The notes beneath the pieces were generated by a model. The model searched no databases, had not been told where the DNA came from, and saw nothing but the letters and a program-made list of their open reading frames with translations. Below, in pieces: positions 19,896-30,316 of a DNA stretch of 64,000 nucleotides. Source of the stretch: Oscillospiraceae bacterium (lineage in GTDB: Bacteria > Bacillota > Clostridia > Oscillospirales > CAG-272); the NCBI GenBank assembly GCA_015064285.1, contig SVSN01000001.1, forward strand, positions 1 to 64,000, given 5' to 3'. Position 1 is the stretch's first letter; each line of letters begins with the position of its first letter. The position numbers and the translations under genes are program-made.

Positions 19896-21422
19896 ATGCT
19901 TCAGGTAAATCATCTGACACTGACACACAGCAAAGATTCCCGTGTACTGATACAGGATCTGAGCTTTACCATAAACGATTCCGGCAAAACGGTCATTATC
20001 GGAGAAGAAGGGAACGGAAAAAGCACACTGCTGCGGCTGATTCACGATCCTGCTCTTGTGGAAAACTATATCGAAGTATCCGGTCAGATCCGGAAAAACG
20101 GTATGCGCAGCGGATATCTCAGCCAGGAACTGACGGAACCGGAACTGCAGATGCCTGTGTACGCATACATGGCGGAAATGCCGGGGTTCCCGGACGCCAC
20201 CCCCCGGGAACTGGCAGCAGTATGCCGGCAGACGGGGATCCCCATGGATATGCTGTACGATGACCGGCCTATGGGAACCTTGTCCGGCGGAGAAAAAGTC
20301 AGGCTCCGTCTGGCCGGACTGATGCTTTCGGAACCGGACATCCTGCTGCTGGACGAACCGTCCGCGAATCTGGATATGGATGGACTGATCTGGCTGGAAG
20401 AATACCTGAAAAACTGCCGGATCCCGGTACTGTTTATTTCCCACGACGAAACCCTGATCGAAACCTGCGCGGATTCCGTGATCCATCTGGAACAGACCAT
20501 ACGGAAAACGGTGCCCAGAAGCACATTCCACCGGATCCCCTACAGGGAATATATCGGGCAGCGGGACGAAGCACTGGCGAAGAATGAACAGCTTGCCGAA
20601 AAAGAAAGAGCCGAGTTCCGGAAGAAAATGGAACGATATCGCCAGATCTGTCAGAAGGTGGAGCATCAGCAGAATACCATCTCCCGGGGGGATCCTCACG
20701 GGGGCAGACTGCTGAAAAAGAAAATGCATACAGTAAAAGCCATGGGACGGCGGTTTGAAAAGGAAGAAGCCGGCCTGACAAAAAAGATAGATGTGGAAGA
20801 AGCCATCATGATTTCTTTCGCGGATAAAATCACGCATCCTGCCGGGAAAACGATTCTGGATTTCCGTCTGGAGGAACTCAAAAGTCCGGACGGGAATGTG
20901 CTTTCACGGGGGATCGGGCTGTTTGTCAGCGGCGGAGAAAAAGTCTGTATCATCGGGCGCAACGGTATGGGAAAATCCACCCTGCTGCGGCAGATCTGGC
21001 AGGAAATGGCGCACCGTCCCGATCTTCGGCCGGCATATATGCCCCAGGAATACAGCGATTTGCTGGATTTCAACGACACCCCCACGGAGTTTCTCATGCA
21101 GCGGGGACTGGAACGCAGCAAAGTACGCACCTATCTGGGCAGTGTAAAATTCACGCCGGACGAAATGAGTCATCCCATCGGTGCCCTTTCCGGCGGCCAG
21201 AAAGCCAAGCTGTTCTTCCTGGACATGATCCTTTCCGGCGCCGACACCCTGATCCTGGACGAACCCACAAGAAACTTTTCTCCCCTGTCCGGCCCCGTGA
21301 TCCGGGAGATTCTGGCATCCTTCGGCGGCACGATCATCGCCGTAACCCACGACCGGAAGCTGATAGATGAAGTGTTTGATACCGTGTACGCCCTGACGGA
21401 AGAGGGGCTCATAGAAGCATAA
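19896..21422 (+). CDS. ABC-F family ATP-binding protein (ribosomal-protection type candidate)
   Basis: Two ABC domains: GEEGNGKSTLLRLI, LSGGEKVRLRLAGLML, LLLDEPSANLD; GRNGMGKSTLLRQIW, LSGGQKAKLFFLDMIL, LILDEPTRNFSP; no TM segments. Confidence 0.92.
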   Translation: MLQVNHLTLTHSKDSRVLIQDLSFTINDSGKTVIIGEEGNGKSTLLRLIHDPALVENYIEVSGQIRKNGMRSGYLSQELTEPELQMPVYAYMAEMPGFPDATPRELAAVCRQTGIPMDMLYDDRPMGTLSGGEKVRLRLAGLMLSEPDILLLDEPSANLDMDGLIWLEEYLKNCRIPVLFISHDETLIETCADSVIHLEQTIRKTVPRSTFHRIPYREYIGQRDEALAKNEQLAEKERAEFRKKMERYRQICQKVEHQQNTISRGDPHGGRLLKKKMHTVKAMGRRFEKEEAGLTKKIDVEEAIMISFADKITHPAGKTILDFRLEELKSPDGNVLSRGIGLFVSGGEKVCIIGRNGMGKSTLLRQIWQEMAHRPDLRPAYMPQEYSDLLDFNDTPTEFLMQRGLERSKVRTYLGSVKFTPDEMSHPIGALSGGQKAKLFFLDMILSGADTLILDEPTRNFSPLSGPVIREILASFGGTIIAVTHDRKLIDEVFDTVYALTEEGLIEA

Positions 21423-21466
21423 CCAAAGAGAACAGGCCTGCCGGGATTGACAGACCTGTTTTTGCG

Positions 21467-22282
21467 TTATTCGGCATATTCCGGATACCATGTGCAGATA
21501 TTCTGCCATATGGTTGTTTCATACAGGTCAAATTCCTGTATATATGCAGCTGCCATACGTACTGCTTCTTCTTCCGAACCGCAGGGATAGCATACAATAT
21601 ACGTATCGGCAGCCAGAATAAAATCGTCCATCCGGTTCCGGGCATACAGCGTACCGTGGAAGACATACTGCCTGTAATCTTTCATATGGCTGATCACCAG
21701 CGGACTGTGTGTAGATCCGTCATCCTGTACCGGGACCCACTGGTGCAGGGACATTTCCCCATAGGGATTGTTGTCAAACAGGAAAGTACCATCCTCCAGA
21801 CGAACAGATACATGGTCCCATCCGAAGGAGGTATCCGATTCGTCGTCATGATGTGTGTTCCGGTACATGGCGCCATCTACAGCTACACTGACAGGCTGTG
21901 CATCCTCCCCAAGCATATATCCTTCTCCCCGGATGGACACGTTTTCCTGAAACTGTACACCCGGATAAAATGCTGTTGCGTTTCTGGTGGATATGGCATA
22001 TACCGTAATACCTGTCATACTAAGCAGCAGTACGCAGACCATAGACCAAACTGCCCATTTTCGTATTTTCCATTTTCTGATAAACTTTTCCATAAAAATT
22101 CCCTCCATTTCTTGCGATAAGACGTCTTCTGGCGGACACATATCGGCAAACATATCCCGGCATTCTTTGCAGGTTTCCATATGCTCCCGCATCAGGCGTT
22201 CACTTTCCGGACTGGCGATTCCGTCTGCCAGAGAGGGCAGCAGATCCTGTACCAGCGGACACAGTGTTTTATTGTCCATCAT
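21467..22282 (-). CDS. Zinc-finger (zf-HC2 type) anti-sigma factor-like membrane protein
   Basis: MMDNKTLCPLVQDLLPSLADGIASPESERLMREHMETCKECRDMFADM; single TM WAVWSMVCVLLLSMTGITVYAI; ATGA overlap with upstream sigma gene. Confidence 0.8.
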   Translation of the reverse strand: MMDNKTLCPLVQDLLPSLADGIASPESERLMREHMETCKECRDMFADMCPPEDVLSQEMEGIFMEKFIRKWKIRKWAVWSMVCVLLLSMTGITVYAISTRNATAFYPGVQFQENVSIRGEGYMLGEDAQPVSVAVDGAMYRNTHHDDESDTSFGWDHVSVRLEDGTFLFDNNPYGEMSLHQWVPVQDDGSTHSPLVISHMKDYRQYVFHGTLYARNRMDDFILAADTYIVCYPCGSEEEAVRMAAAYIQEFDLYETTIWQNICTWYPEYAE

Positions 22283-22752
22283 TCTTCCTCCTTCTGTAAG
22301 ATCAGCTTTGCCCGGTAAAAGGTGACTCTGGCCCAGTTTTCGCTTTTTCCGAGGATCTCCCCGATGGCCGCAAAGGATAGTTCTCCGGTGATCCGAAGAT
22401 ATACGACCTCCCGCATGGGCTCCGGCAGGGCGTGGATCCGGCGGTACAGGCCTTCCATGTGCACTCTGGAAAAGACCACCTCTTCCGCTGAGGAATCCAT
22501 ACCTTCGTCTGTGATATCGTTCTGCCTGCGGTTTTGTTCGTAATGCTGATACAGCAGATGCTTCCCGATCTGACAAAGCCAGACGGAGAGCTTACAGGCA
22601 CCGTTGTATCTGTCCTGACACCGGTGCGCCTGCAGGAAGGTTTCCGAGGTCAGGTCTTCCGCCAGATATTTGTCATGGCAGCGGGACAAAAGAAACCGGT
22701 ACACCAGCTCGGCGTTCTGCAGATAGATCTTTTCCCAGTCAAACCGTTCCAT
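22279..22752 (-). CDS. ECF RNA polymerase sigma factor
   Basis: LVYRFLLSRCHDKYLAEDLTSETFLQAHRC (sigma2), LPEPMREVVYLRITGELSFAAIGEILGKSENWARVTFYRAKLIL (sigma4). Confidence 0.9.
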   Translation of the reverse strand: MERFDWEKIYLQNAELVYRFLLSRCHDKYLAEDLTSETFLQAHRCQDRYNGACKLSVWLCQIGKHLLYQHYEQNRRQNDITDEGMDSSAEEVVFSRVHMEGLYRRIHALPEPMREVVYLRITGELSFAAIGEILGKSENWARVTFYRAKLILQKEEE

Positions 22753-22884
22753 AAGAGCCCCTCCTTTCCGCTGTTTCATACATATATCGGTTTCCGCGGA
22801 CTTTCGTTACAGAGAATATAAAAAATTTTCAGAAAACGGTAAGAAAAAACGAGCCGCCCGAGGGTAGCCCGTTTTCCTCTTCTG

Positions 22885-24084
22885 TTACAGTCTGGCGGCA
22901 ATTTCCCGCAGGAAGGTTTCGGAATCCACTTTCTGTACATTGTCCAGTGTGGACATGGCAGCCAGATCCCCGGTCATCACACCTTCTTCAATGGTGCGGA
23001 TGGTAGCTTCTTCCAGCTTATCCGCAAATGTCATCAGTTCCTCGTTTCCGTCCATTTCGCCCCGTTTCCGCAGTGCGCCGGTCCAGGCGAAGATGGTGGC
23101 CACAGAGTTGGTGGAAGTGGTTTCCCCCTTCAGGTACTTGTAGTAATGACGCTGTACGGTACCGTGAGCTGCCTCATATTCGTAAACACCGTCAGGAGAT
23201 ACCAATACGGAGGTCATCATAGCCAGAGAACCGTAAGCGGTGGCAAGCATATCGCTCATCACGTCCCCGTCATAGTTCTTGCAGGCCCAGATGTAGCCGC
23301 CGTCGGAACGTACCACACGGGCAACCGCGTCGTCGATCAGGGTGTAGAAATATTCAATCCCGGCCTCTTCAAATTTTGTTTTGAATTCGGTATCGTATAC
23401 TTCCTGGAAGATATCCTTGAACCGGTGGTCGTAGGTCTTGGAGATAGTATCTTTGGCGGCAAACCACAGATCCTGCTTCTTGTCCAGTGCATAAGTAAAG
23501 CAGCACCGTGCAAAGGAAGTGATGGATGCATCCACATTGTGTACACCCTGGATGATCCCGCCGGACTCGCCGAACTGATGGATCACTTTACGGGTTTCGT
23601 TGCCGTTTGCATCGGTGCAGACGATTTCGCACTTGGCACCGGCAGGAACCTGCATTTCCACATTCTTGTAGATATCCCCGTAGGCGTGACGGGCGATGGT
23701 GATGGGTTTTGTCCAGGTGGGAATGTAGGGCTGAATCCCCTTCACCAGAATGGGCGCACGGAATACCGTACCATCCAGAATGGCCCGGATGGTGCCGTTG
23801 GGGGATTTCCACATTTCCTTCAGTTTATATTCTTCCACACGTGCCGCATTGGGGGTAATGGTAGCACACTTGACAGCCACACCGTACTTTTTGGTGGCAT
23901 TGGCGGCGTCAACGGTCACCTGGTCGCCTGTCTCGTCACGATAGGGAAGACCCAGGTCGTAGTATTCGGTGTTCAGTTCGATATAGGGCTCCAGCAGAAT
24001 TTCCTTGATCATCTTCCAGAGCACTCTGGTCATTTCATCCCCGTCCATTTCCACGAGGGGAGTGGTCATTTTGATCTTAGCCAT
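22885..24084 (-). CDS. icd: NADP-dependent isocitrate dehydrogenase
   Basis: VEMDGDEMTRVLWKMIKE, FRAPILVKGIQPYIPTWTKPITIARHAYGD, NYDGDVMSDMLATAYGSLAMMTSVL, AAHGTVQRHYYKYLKGE. Confidence 0.96.
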   Translation of the reverse strand: MAKIKMTTPLVEMDGDEMTRVLWKMIKEILLEPYIELNTEYYDLGLPYRDETGDQVTVDAANATKKYGVAVKCATITPNAARVEEYKLKEMWKSPNGTIRAILDGTVFRAPILVKGIQPYIPTWTKPITIARHAYGDIYKNVEMQVPAGAKCEIVCTDANGNETRKVIHQFGESGGIIQGVHNVDASITSFARCCFTYALDKKQDLWFAAKDTISKTYDHRFKDIFQEVYDTEFKTKFEEAGIEYFYTLIDDAVARVVRSDGGYIWACKNYDGDVMSDMLATAYGSLAMMTSVLVSPDGVYEYEAAHGTVQRHYYKYLKGETTSTNSVATIFAWTGALRKRGEMDGNEELMTFADKLEEATIRTIEEGVMTGDLAAMSTLDNVQKVDSETFLREIAARL

Positions 24085-24103
24085 GGTATGTCTCCTGTGT
24101 TTT

Positions 24104-26038
24104 TTATTTGCCCTGGTTTCTTGTGTAGTCCAGCAGACCGCCGGCCAGCAGAATATCCCGCATCCGTTCGCTCAGGTCACACTGAACAGGGATCGTCGTA
24201 CCTTTGGTCTTGTTGATCACAACGATATCTTTGCCGTTTTCCACAGCTTCTCTCAGTCCTTCGATTACCAGCATATCACCGGCATCGATGGTGTCGTAGT
24301 CAGCTTCGTTTACAAATTCCAGAGGCATGATCCCGGCGTTGAGCAGGTTGGCTCTGTGGATCCGTGCAAAGGACTTTACCAGTACCGCCTTGATGCCCAG
24401 GTACAGGGGAGCCAGTGCTGCATGTTCACGGGAAGACCCCTGACCGTAGTTGGCTCCGCCTACAATAATGCTCTGACCAAGGTCCTTTGCTCTGGCAGGG
24501 AAATCCTTGTCGCAAACGGTGAAGCAGTGCTCGGAAATGGCAGGAATGTTGGAGCGCAGGGGCAGGATCTTGGCACCGGCAGGCATGATGTGGTCGGTGG
24601 TAATGTTGTCGCCTACCTTCAGGGAAACGGCACATTCCAGATCTGCCGCCAGCGGTGTGGTAACAGGATAATCCTTGATGTTGGGGCCGCGGAGGATTTC
24701 CACCTTGTCCGCTTCTTCCGCAGGGGCGGGCAGAGCGATCATATTGTCATTGATGAGGAATTTTTCCGGCATGGGGATCTCCGGCATGATGCCCAGTTCT
24801 CTGGGATCGGCCAGATAACCGCAGATGGCGGAAGCGGCAGCCACTTCGGGAGAAACCAGATAGATCTGCCCGTCACGGGTTCCGCTGCGGCCTTCGAAGT
24901 TCCGGTTGAAGGTACGGAGAGAGATACCGCCGGAGTTGGGAGACTGTCCCATACCGATGCAGGGACCGCAGGCAGATTCCAGCACTCTTGCGCCGGCGCC
25001 GATCATGTCACTGAGAGCACCGCAGTCTGCCAGCATGGTCAGTACCTGCTTGGAGCCGGGGGCGATGGACAGGGAAACGTCCGGATGTACTGTCTTGTCT
25101 TTCAGAATATAAGCAACCTTCATCATATCGGCGAGGGAGCTGTTGGTGCAGGAACCGATGCAGACCTGATCTACTTTCATCCGTCCCAGCTCTGTGATCT
25201 TGCACACATTGTCGGGGGAATGGGGGCGTGCGATCATGGGTTCCAGCTCAGACAGATCGATCTCGATGGTTTCATCATATACAGCGTCCGGATCGGCAGA
25301 CAGAGGCACCCAAACATCGCCTCTGCCCTGTGCATCCAGGAACGCCTTTGTTACATCGTCAGAGGGGAAGATAGAGGTGGAAGCACCCAGTTCCGCGCCC
25401 ATGTTGGTGATGGTGGCACGTTCGGGAACGCTGAGGGTGGCAACGCCGTCACCGGTGTATTCGATGATCTTGCCCACGCCGCCCTTGACGGTCATCCGGC
25501 GCAGAACTTCCAGAATCACATCCTTGGCAGCAACCCAGTCCTTCAGCTTGCCGTGCAGCACTACATTGGTGATCTTCGGATAGGTGATATAGTAAGCACC
25601 GCCGCCCATGGCAACCGCTACGTCCAGACCGCCTGCCCCGATGGCAATCATGCCCAGACCGCCGCCTGTGGGGGTATGGCTGTCAGAACCGATCAGGGTC
25701 TTGCCGGGGACACCGAACCGTTCCAGATGTACCTGGTGGCAGATACCGTTGCCGGGACGGGAGAAATAGATCCCATGCTTTTTGGCGCAGGAACCTATGA
25801 AACGGTGGTCGTCCGCATTTTCAAAGCCGTTCTGCAGTGTGTTGTGGTCAATATAGGCAACGGAACGTTCTGTTTTTACCTGGGAAATACCCATTGCCTC
25901 AAATTCGATGTATGCCATGGTGCCGGTGGCATCCTGGGTCAGGGTCTGGTCAATTCGGATACCGATTTCCTGTCCTTTTACAAATTCGCCGTCTACCAGA
26001 TGTGCCTTCAGGATTTTTTCAGCCAGTGTCAGTCCCAT
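24104..26038 (-). CDS. acn: Aconitate hydratase
   Basis: GSDSHTPTGGGLGMIAIGAGGLDVA, IGSCTNSSLADMM, GPCIGMGQSPNSG, TTDHIMPAGAKILPLRSN, GGANYGQGSSREHAALAPLYLG. Confidence 0.96.
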   Translation of the reverse strand: MGLTLAEKILKAHLVDGEFVKGQEIGIRIDQTLTQDATGTMAYIEFEAMGISQVKTERSVAYIDHNTLQNGFENADDHRFIGSCAKKHGIYFSRPGNGICHQVHLERFGVPGKTLIGSDSHTPTGGGLGMIAIGAGGLDVAVAMGGGAYYITYPKITNVVLHGKLKDWVAAKDVILEVLRRMTVKGGVGKIIEYTGDGVATLSVPERATITNMGAELGASTSIFPSDDVTKAFLDAQGRGDVWVPLSADPDAVYDETIEIDLSELEPMIARPHSPDNVCKITELGRMKVDQVCIGSCTNSSLADMMKVAYILKDKTVHPDVSLSIAPGSKQVLTMLADCGALSDMIGAGARVLESACGPCIGMGQSPNSGGISLRTFNRNFEGRSGTRDGQIYLVSPEVAAASAICGYLADPRELGIMPEIPMPEKFLINDNMIALPAPAEEADKVEILRGPNIKDYPVTTPLAADLECAVSLKVGDNITTDHIMPAGAKILPLRSNIPAISEHCFTVCDKDFPARAKDLGQSIIVGGANYGQGSSREHAALAPLYLGIKAVLVKSFARIHRANLLNAGIMPLEFVNEADYDTIDAGDMLVIEGLREAVENGKDIVVINKTKGTTIPVQCDLSERMRDILLAGGLLDYTRNQGK

Positions 26039-26151
26039 ATGGTTTTTCTCCTTCCGTTCCTGCAGAAAATTGACGGAAGCGGTTTGTGGTTATGCATAAA
26101 CATTAACCGCATTCAGAAAATATGCAGGAGATATACAAAAATATTGTATTC

Positions 26152-26181
26152 ATTATACTACAATAGGCACCTTTTTGTCAA
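26152..26181 (-). promoter_or_regulatory. Promoter for acn (TTGACA-18-TATAAT on minus strand)
   Basis: Plus-strand TGTCAA 26176-26181 and ATTATA 26152-26157. Confidence 0.6.
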
Positions 26182-26350
26182 CAAGGGAAAAGTATCAAAA
26201 AGCGTGTGTCCGACAGGGGGATTCTTGTATACAATGAGAAGAATATGGAAAAATTACGGAAAAATCCGGGCGTATATCTTGCGTTTTCCAGGGAAATATG
26301 TTAGAATAACGCCATAGAAGACTCATCATGGAAAGGGAAAGAACGATACT

Positions 26351-28420
26351 GTGGAAATGATGCATATTTGGGTGAATAAAACGCCGGATCCCGGTCAATA
26401 TGCAGGAAACGGCTGCGGATCATGCAAAACGGCTGCATCGGCTGCGGAAGCCCGGGAAATTGTCAGAACACTGCTGGGTGGTGCGGAAAGACCGGATGTC
26501 ATTACGGTGCATCTGGCAGCGGGACGATATGCCCCTGCGGATTTTCGCTTCGGGGAAGCAGACTGTGCTGCCGACTGCCGTGTGATATGGCAGGGCGAGG
26601 GCGATGCGGTTCTCCACGGCGGACTGACCATCCCGAAAGAAAAATGGCAGATGCCGGATGAAGCCATGGCGGCGCGGTTTGAGGAAGCTGTCCGGGCAGA
26701 TATCCGTATGGTCGATCTGACAGAATACGGTTTTTCCTATGATGACTGGGGTGAAATGCAGGCCATCGGTGCTTTCAGTACAGTGAGTAAATATACAGAT
26801 GTACCGGCCGGCAGCCGATGCGAAGCTTTCTGCGGTGACCGACGCATGACACTTGCCAGATATCCCAATGAAGGCTATCTGATGCTGGACGCTGTGGCGG
26901 ATGTGGGCGACTGTCGTGAATTTCCCGCACAGAACTACTATCTGGACTGGGACGACAGAAAAGATCACAGAGGCGGCATTTATATCATAGACCGCCAGAC
27001 CAATGCACATATCAGCAGGTGGGCCGATTCTTCCACCGCATGGGCTTTCGGCTATTTCATGTGGGACTGGGCCGATTCTTCCACACCGATCACGGTGGAT
27101 ACCGTCAACCGCCGGTTCTTCCCGAAATATGTCAGCCGGTATGGGGCGGTGAAGGGGGCAGATTACTATCTGTATAATGTTCCGGAAGAGCTGGATGCTG
27201 TCTGCGAATGGTATCTGGACAGAAAAACCGGCAAAATGTACTTTTATCCCACAGAAGACGCCCGGACGATCGACTTCTACTGCCATGAAATGCCTCTGAT
27301 TTCCTGCCGGAACACACAAAACATGGAATTCAGGAATCTGACGCTCCGCTGTACCCTGGGGAACGGCATACAGTGTCAGGGCAAAAAGATGACCTTCTCC
27401 GGTATCCTTGTGAAAAACATCGGCGGCAATGCCATGGAAATCAGCGGAAAAGACAATCTTGTGGAAAACTGCGAAGTGACCCATACCGGTAAAGGCGGGA
27501 TCTGTCTGAACGGCGGGGACCGGCAGACCCTTACGCCGGGCATCAACCGGGTGACAAACTGCTATATCCATGATTTTTCAGAGGTATACCAGACCTATCA
27601 GCCCGGTGTGCGTCTGGATGGTGTGGGAAATCATTGTGATCACTGCGAGATCTGTAACTCTCCCCATGCAGCCGTTCTGTATGGCGGCAACGAGCATCTG
27701 ATTGAATATAACTATATCCACGATATGGTGCTGCTGTCCAGCGATGCCGGTGCGATTTATTCCGGGTATGACTGGGCCGGCAACGGTACGGTGATCCGGT
27801 ATAACCGGCTGGAACGGATCGGTGCGAACGGGTTCCGACCGGACGGTATCTACTGGGACGACGGCCTTTCCGGGCAGACCGCATACGGCAATTTGCTGAT
27901 TGGTGTGGGGAAAAACGGCTTTCTGGTGGGCGGCGGCAGAGAAAACATAGTGAAAAACAATGTTCTCATAGAATGCGCGACGCCTATCCAGTATGATGAC
28001 CGGAACCGGGACGGCTTTGTTCACGATGGCTGGGCGAGAGCGGCAGTCAATGATCCGGAGACCGGACATTGGCAGAAACTGAGAACGGTGCCGTATGATC
28101 AGGGGATCTGGAAAGAAAAATATCCGCTGCTGGCTAAGATCATCCTTGATTTTGACAAATACGACGATCCCGATTTCCCGGTCAACCCTGCCTATTCCAC
28201 GGTTTCCGGTAACGTGATCATCGATGCGGAAGGAAAACTCGGCCGGATCGCACAGTCTGTGTATGATTACAGCACTGTGGAAAACAATCCCGTTTTCACC
28301 ACAACGGAAGAAGCCGGACTGGATACGGAGAACTATACTTTTGCCCCGGACAGCCCGGTCTTTGCACAGATTCCGGATTTTGAAAACCTGCCTGTGGCGG
28401 ATATGGGTCTGAAACAGTAA
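26351..28420 (+). CDS. Right-handed parallel beta-helix repeat protein (putative polysaccharide-active)
   Basis: Repeating NxxxxNCxVTHTGKGGICLNGG, NRVTNCYIHDFSEVYQTYQPGVRLDGVGNHCDHCEICNSPHAAVLYGGNEHLIEYNYIHDM. Confidence 0.85.
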   Translation: MEMMHIWVNKTPDPGQYAGNGCGSCKTAASAAEAREIVRTLLGGAERPDVITVHLAAGRYAPADFRFGEADCAADCRVIWQGEGDAVLHGGLTIPKEKWQMPDEAMAARFEEAVRADIRMVDLTEYGFSYDDWGEMQAIGAFSTVSKYTDVPAGSRCEAFCGDRRMTLARYPNEGYLMLDAVADVGDCREFPAQNYYLDWDDRKDHRGGIYIIDRQTNAHISRWADSSTAWAFGYFMWDWADSSTPITVDTVNRRFFPKYVSRYGAVKGADYYLYNVPEELDAVCEWYLDRKTGKMYFYPTEDARTIDFYCHEMPLISCRNTQNMEFRNLTLRCTLGNGIQCQGKKMTFSGILVKNIGGNAMEISGKDNLVENCEVTHTGKGGICLNGGDRQTLTPGINRVTNCYIHDFSEVYQTYQPGVRLDGVGNHCDHCEICNSPHAAVLYGGNEHLIEYNYIHDMVLLSSDAGAIYSGYDWAGNGTVIRYNRLERIGANGFRPDGIYWDDGLSGQTAYGNLLIGVGKNGFLVGGGRENIVKNNVLIECATPIQYDDRNRDGFVHDGWARAAVNDPETGHWQKLRTVPYDQGIWKEKYPLLAKIILDFDKYDDPDFPVNPAYSTVSGNVIIDAEGKLGRIAQSVYDYSTVENNPVFTTTEEAGLDTENYTFAPDSPVFAQIPDFENLPVADMGLKQ

Positions 28421-28449
28421 AATTTTATTTCTGAAAGGAAGATACAAAT

Positions 28450-29280
28450 ATGAAAGTCGGATTTATTGATTATTTTCTGGATGAATGGCATGCCAATAAC
28501 TACCCCAAGCTGTTTGCAGATGCTTCGGACGGCGAAGTTGTGGTGGGTTCCGCCTACGGTATGATTGCTTCTCCCCGCACCGGTATGACCAGCGAACAGT
28601 GGTGTGAAAATTTTGGTGTAAAGCATGCCGCAACGATTGAACAGGTCATCGAAGAAAACGACTGCCTGGTCGTGCTTTCTCCCGATAATCCGGAAATGCA
28701 TCCCGAACTGTGCAAACTGCCTCTGGCTTCCGGCAAGCGCACCTATATCGACAAGACCTTTGCCTGCTCCCGGAAGGAAGCGGAAGAAATTTTTGCCAAT
28801 GCAGAAGCCCACAACACCCCCTGCTTCTCTTCCTCCGCCCTGCGCTTTGCCAATGAAGTGAAGGCTGCCGATAAAAACGGTATCGACTTCATCAGCTCCC
28901 GCGGCCCCGGCGTGTTCCCGATTTATGCCATTCATCAGGTGGAACCGATCGTGACGCTTATGGGCAGCGAAGTACGCCGTGTCATGAGCATCGGTACCGC
29001 CAGAACTCCCGGTCTGCTGATCGATTTCAAGGATGGCAGAAGAGCGACCATGAACACCTACGAAAGCGGTGCTTTCAATATGCAGATCAAATATACCGAT
29101 AACCGACTGGCTGTGATCCCGGACTGCTCCGATTATTTTGCCAACTTTATCGTAGATCTGATTGATTTCTTCCGCACCGGTGATGTAAAGGTAAACCACG
29201 CGGAAACCATCGCCATTATGGGCATTCTGGAAAAGGGCCGCATGGCACTGGAAGATCCGGAACACTGGTACGAAATCTGA
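28450..29280 (+). CDS. Gfo/Idh/MocA-like oxidoreductase family protein (degenerate nucleotide-binding loop)
   Basis: CLVVLSPDNPEMHPELCKLPLASGKRTYIDKTFACSRKEAEEIFANAEAHNTPCFSSSALRFA resembles Gfo/Idh EKP-type region; N-term MKVGFIDYFLDEWH lacks GxGxxG. Confidence 0.65.
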   Translation: MKVGFIDYFLDEWHANNYPKLFADASDGEVVVGSAYGMIASPRTGMTSEQWCENFGVKHAATIEQVIEENDCLVVLSPDNPEMHPELCKLPLASGKRTYIDKTFACSRKEAEEIFANAEAHNTPCFSSSALRFANEVKAADKNGIDFISSRGPGVFPIYAIHQVEPIVTLMGSEVRRVMSIGTARTPGLLIDFKDGRRATMNTYESGAFNMQIKYTDNRLAVIPDCSDYFANFIVDLIDFFRTGDVKVNHAETIAIMGILEKGRMALEDPEHWYEI

Positions 29281-29302
29281 CGGTATCAAACTGCATAAAA
29301 AG

Positions 29303-29345
29303 AAAAGCGGCTGTTCATCCTGCGAGGGATTTACAGTCGCTTTGT
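29303..29345 (+). terminator. Intrinsic terminator-like hairpin
   Basis: AAGCGGCTGT ... ACAGTCGCTT. Confidence 0.6.
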
Positions 29346-29357
29346 ATGTGTCGGGAA

Positions 29358-30176
29358 TTATTTGTCCAGATGTACGTCCAGCTGCTTGTAGGGAATCTGG
29401 ATACCGAACTGGTCGAAGGCCTTCTTCACATCTTCAAACATGGAGAAGTATACAGCCCAGTAGTTTTCGGAAGCAACCCAGAGACGGAATTTCACCTGGA
29501 TGCTGTCCTCGCCATGACCGGCAATCATAACTTCCGGAGCGGGATCCTGCAGGATGTTTTCATCATTGGAAGCCGTTGCCAGCAGAACTTTCCGTACCAG
29601 ATCAATGTCGGAAGAATACGCCACATTGAATTCAAAATCGATACGACGGGTGGCTTCGGTGGACAGGTTGGTGATGGTGCTGTTGGACAGGGAACCGTTG
29701 GGAACCATGATCCGCTGATTGTCGGGGGTGATCAGCGTGGTATAGTAAATGCCGATTTCCTTAACCACACCGGAAATACCGCCGGTGGTAATGAAATCCC
29801 CGATATGGAAGGGTCTGCAGAAGACGATAATCACACCGGCAGCGATGTTGGAAAGGCCTCCCTGCAGAGCCAGTGCGATGGCAGCTCCACAGGTGGTCAG
29901 TGCGGCGATCAGGGCAGAGGTCTGAATCCCTACCATGGATACGGCAGCGATAATCAGCAGGAGTTTCAGGGTAATTCTCAGTGCATTGGCAAGAAAAGAC
30001 TGCATATTGGAGTCCAGATGCTCAAAGCTCTTGGAGGAAGTCAGCTTTTTCACCACAACATTCACCAGCTTGAAGCCGATGAGCAGGACCAGCAGCGCGC
30101 CGATGATCTTCCACAGGTAGGGAACAACCTGATTGAACAGGAAGGTGCCCAGCGCAGAGTTCATAAAATCGTTCAT
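29358..30176 (-). CDS. mscS: Small-conductance mechanosensitive channel (MscS family)
   Basis: GGLSNIAAGVIIVFCRPFHIGDFITTGGISGVVKEIGIYYTTLITPDNQRIMVPNGSLSNSTITN. Confidence 0.95.
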   Translation of the reverse strand: MNDFMNSALGTFLFNQVVPYLWKIIGALLVLLIGFKLVNVVVKKLTSSKSFEHLDSNMQSFLANALRITLKLLLIIAAVSMVGIQTSALIAALTTCGAAIALALQGGLSNIAAGVIIVFCRPFHIGDFITTGGISGVVKEIGIYYTTLITPDNQRIMVPNGSLSNSTITNLSTEATRRIDFEFNVAYSSDIDLVRKVLLATASNDENILQDPAPEVMIAGHGEDSIQVKFRLWVASENYWAVYFSMFEDVKKAFDQFGIQIPYKQLDVHLDK

Positions 30177-30278
30177 AATCTAAATTCCTTTCCGCAACAG
30201 AAAAATTGACAATACAATTATACTATACGGTTTGCGGAAAATCAACCGGCTCACCGAAATATTTACAATCTGCCAAAA

Positions 30279-30306
30279 AAAAATCTGACCGGCATAAACC
30301 GATCAG
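30279..30306 (-). terminator. Terminator of the XRE-cupin-AMP-ligase gene
   Basis: On minus strand ATCTGATCGGTTTATGCCGGTCAGAT followed by a long T run. Confidence 0.75.
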
Positions 30307-30316
30307 ATGGATGATA

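Noticed and set aside
19645-19908. 87-aa ORF MTGAGICAILFLSDNRNEGENAHLNPV...
   Set aside because: Overlaps the terminator/promoter and the attenuator; no RBS or domain. The short MHI uORF explains the region better.
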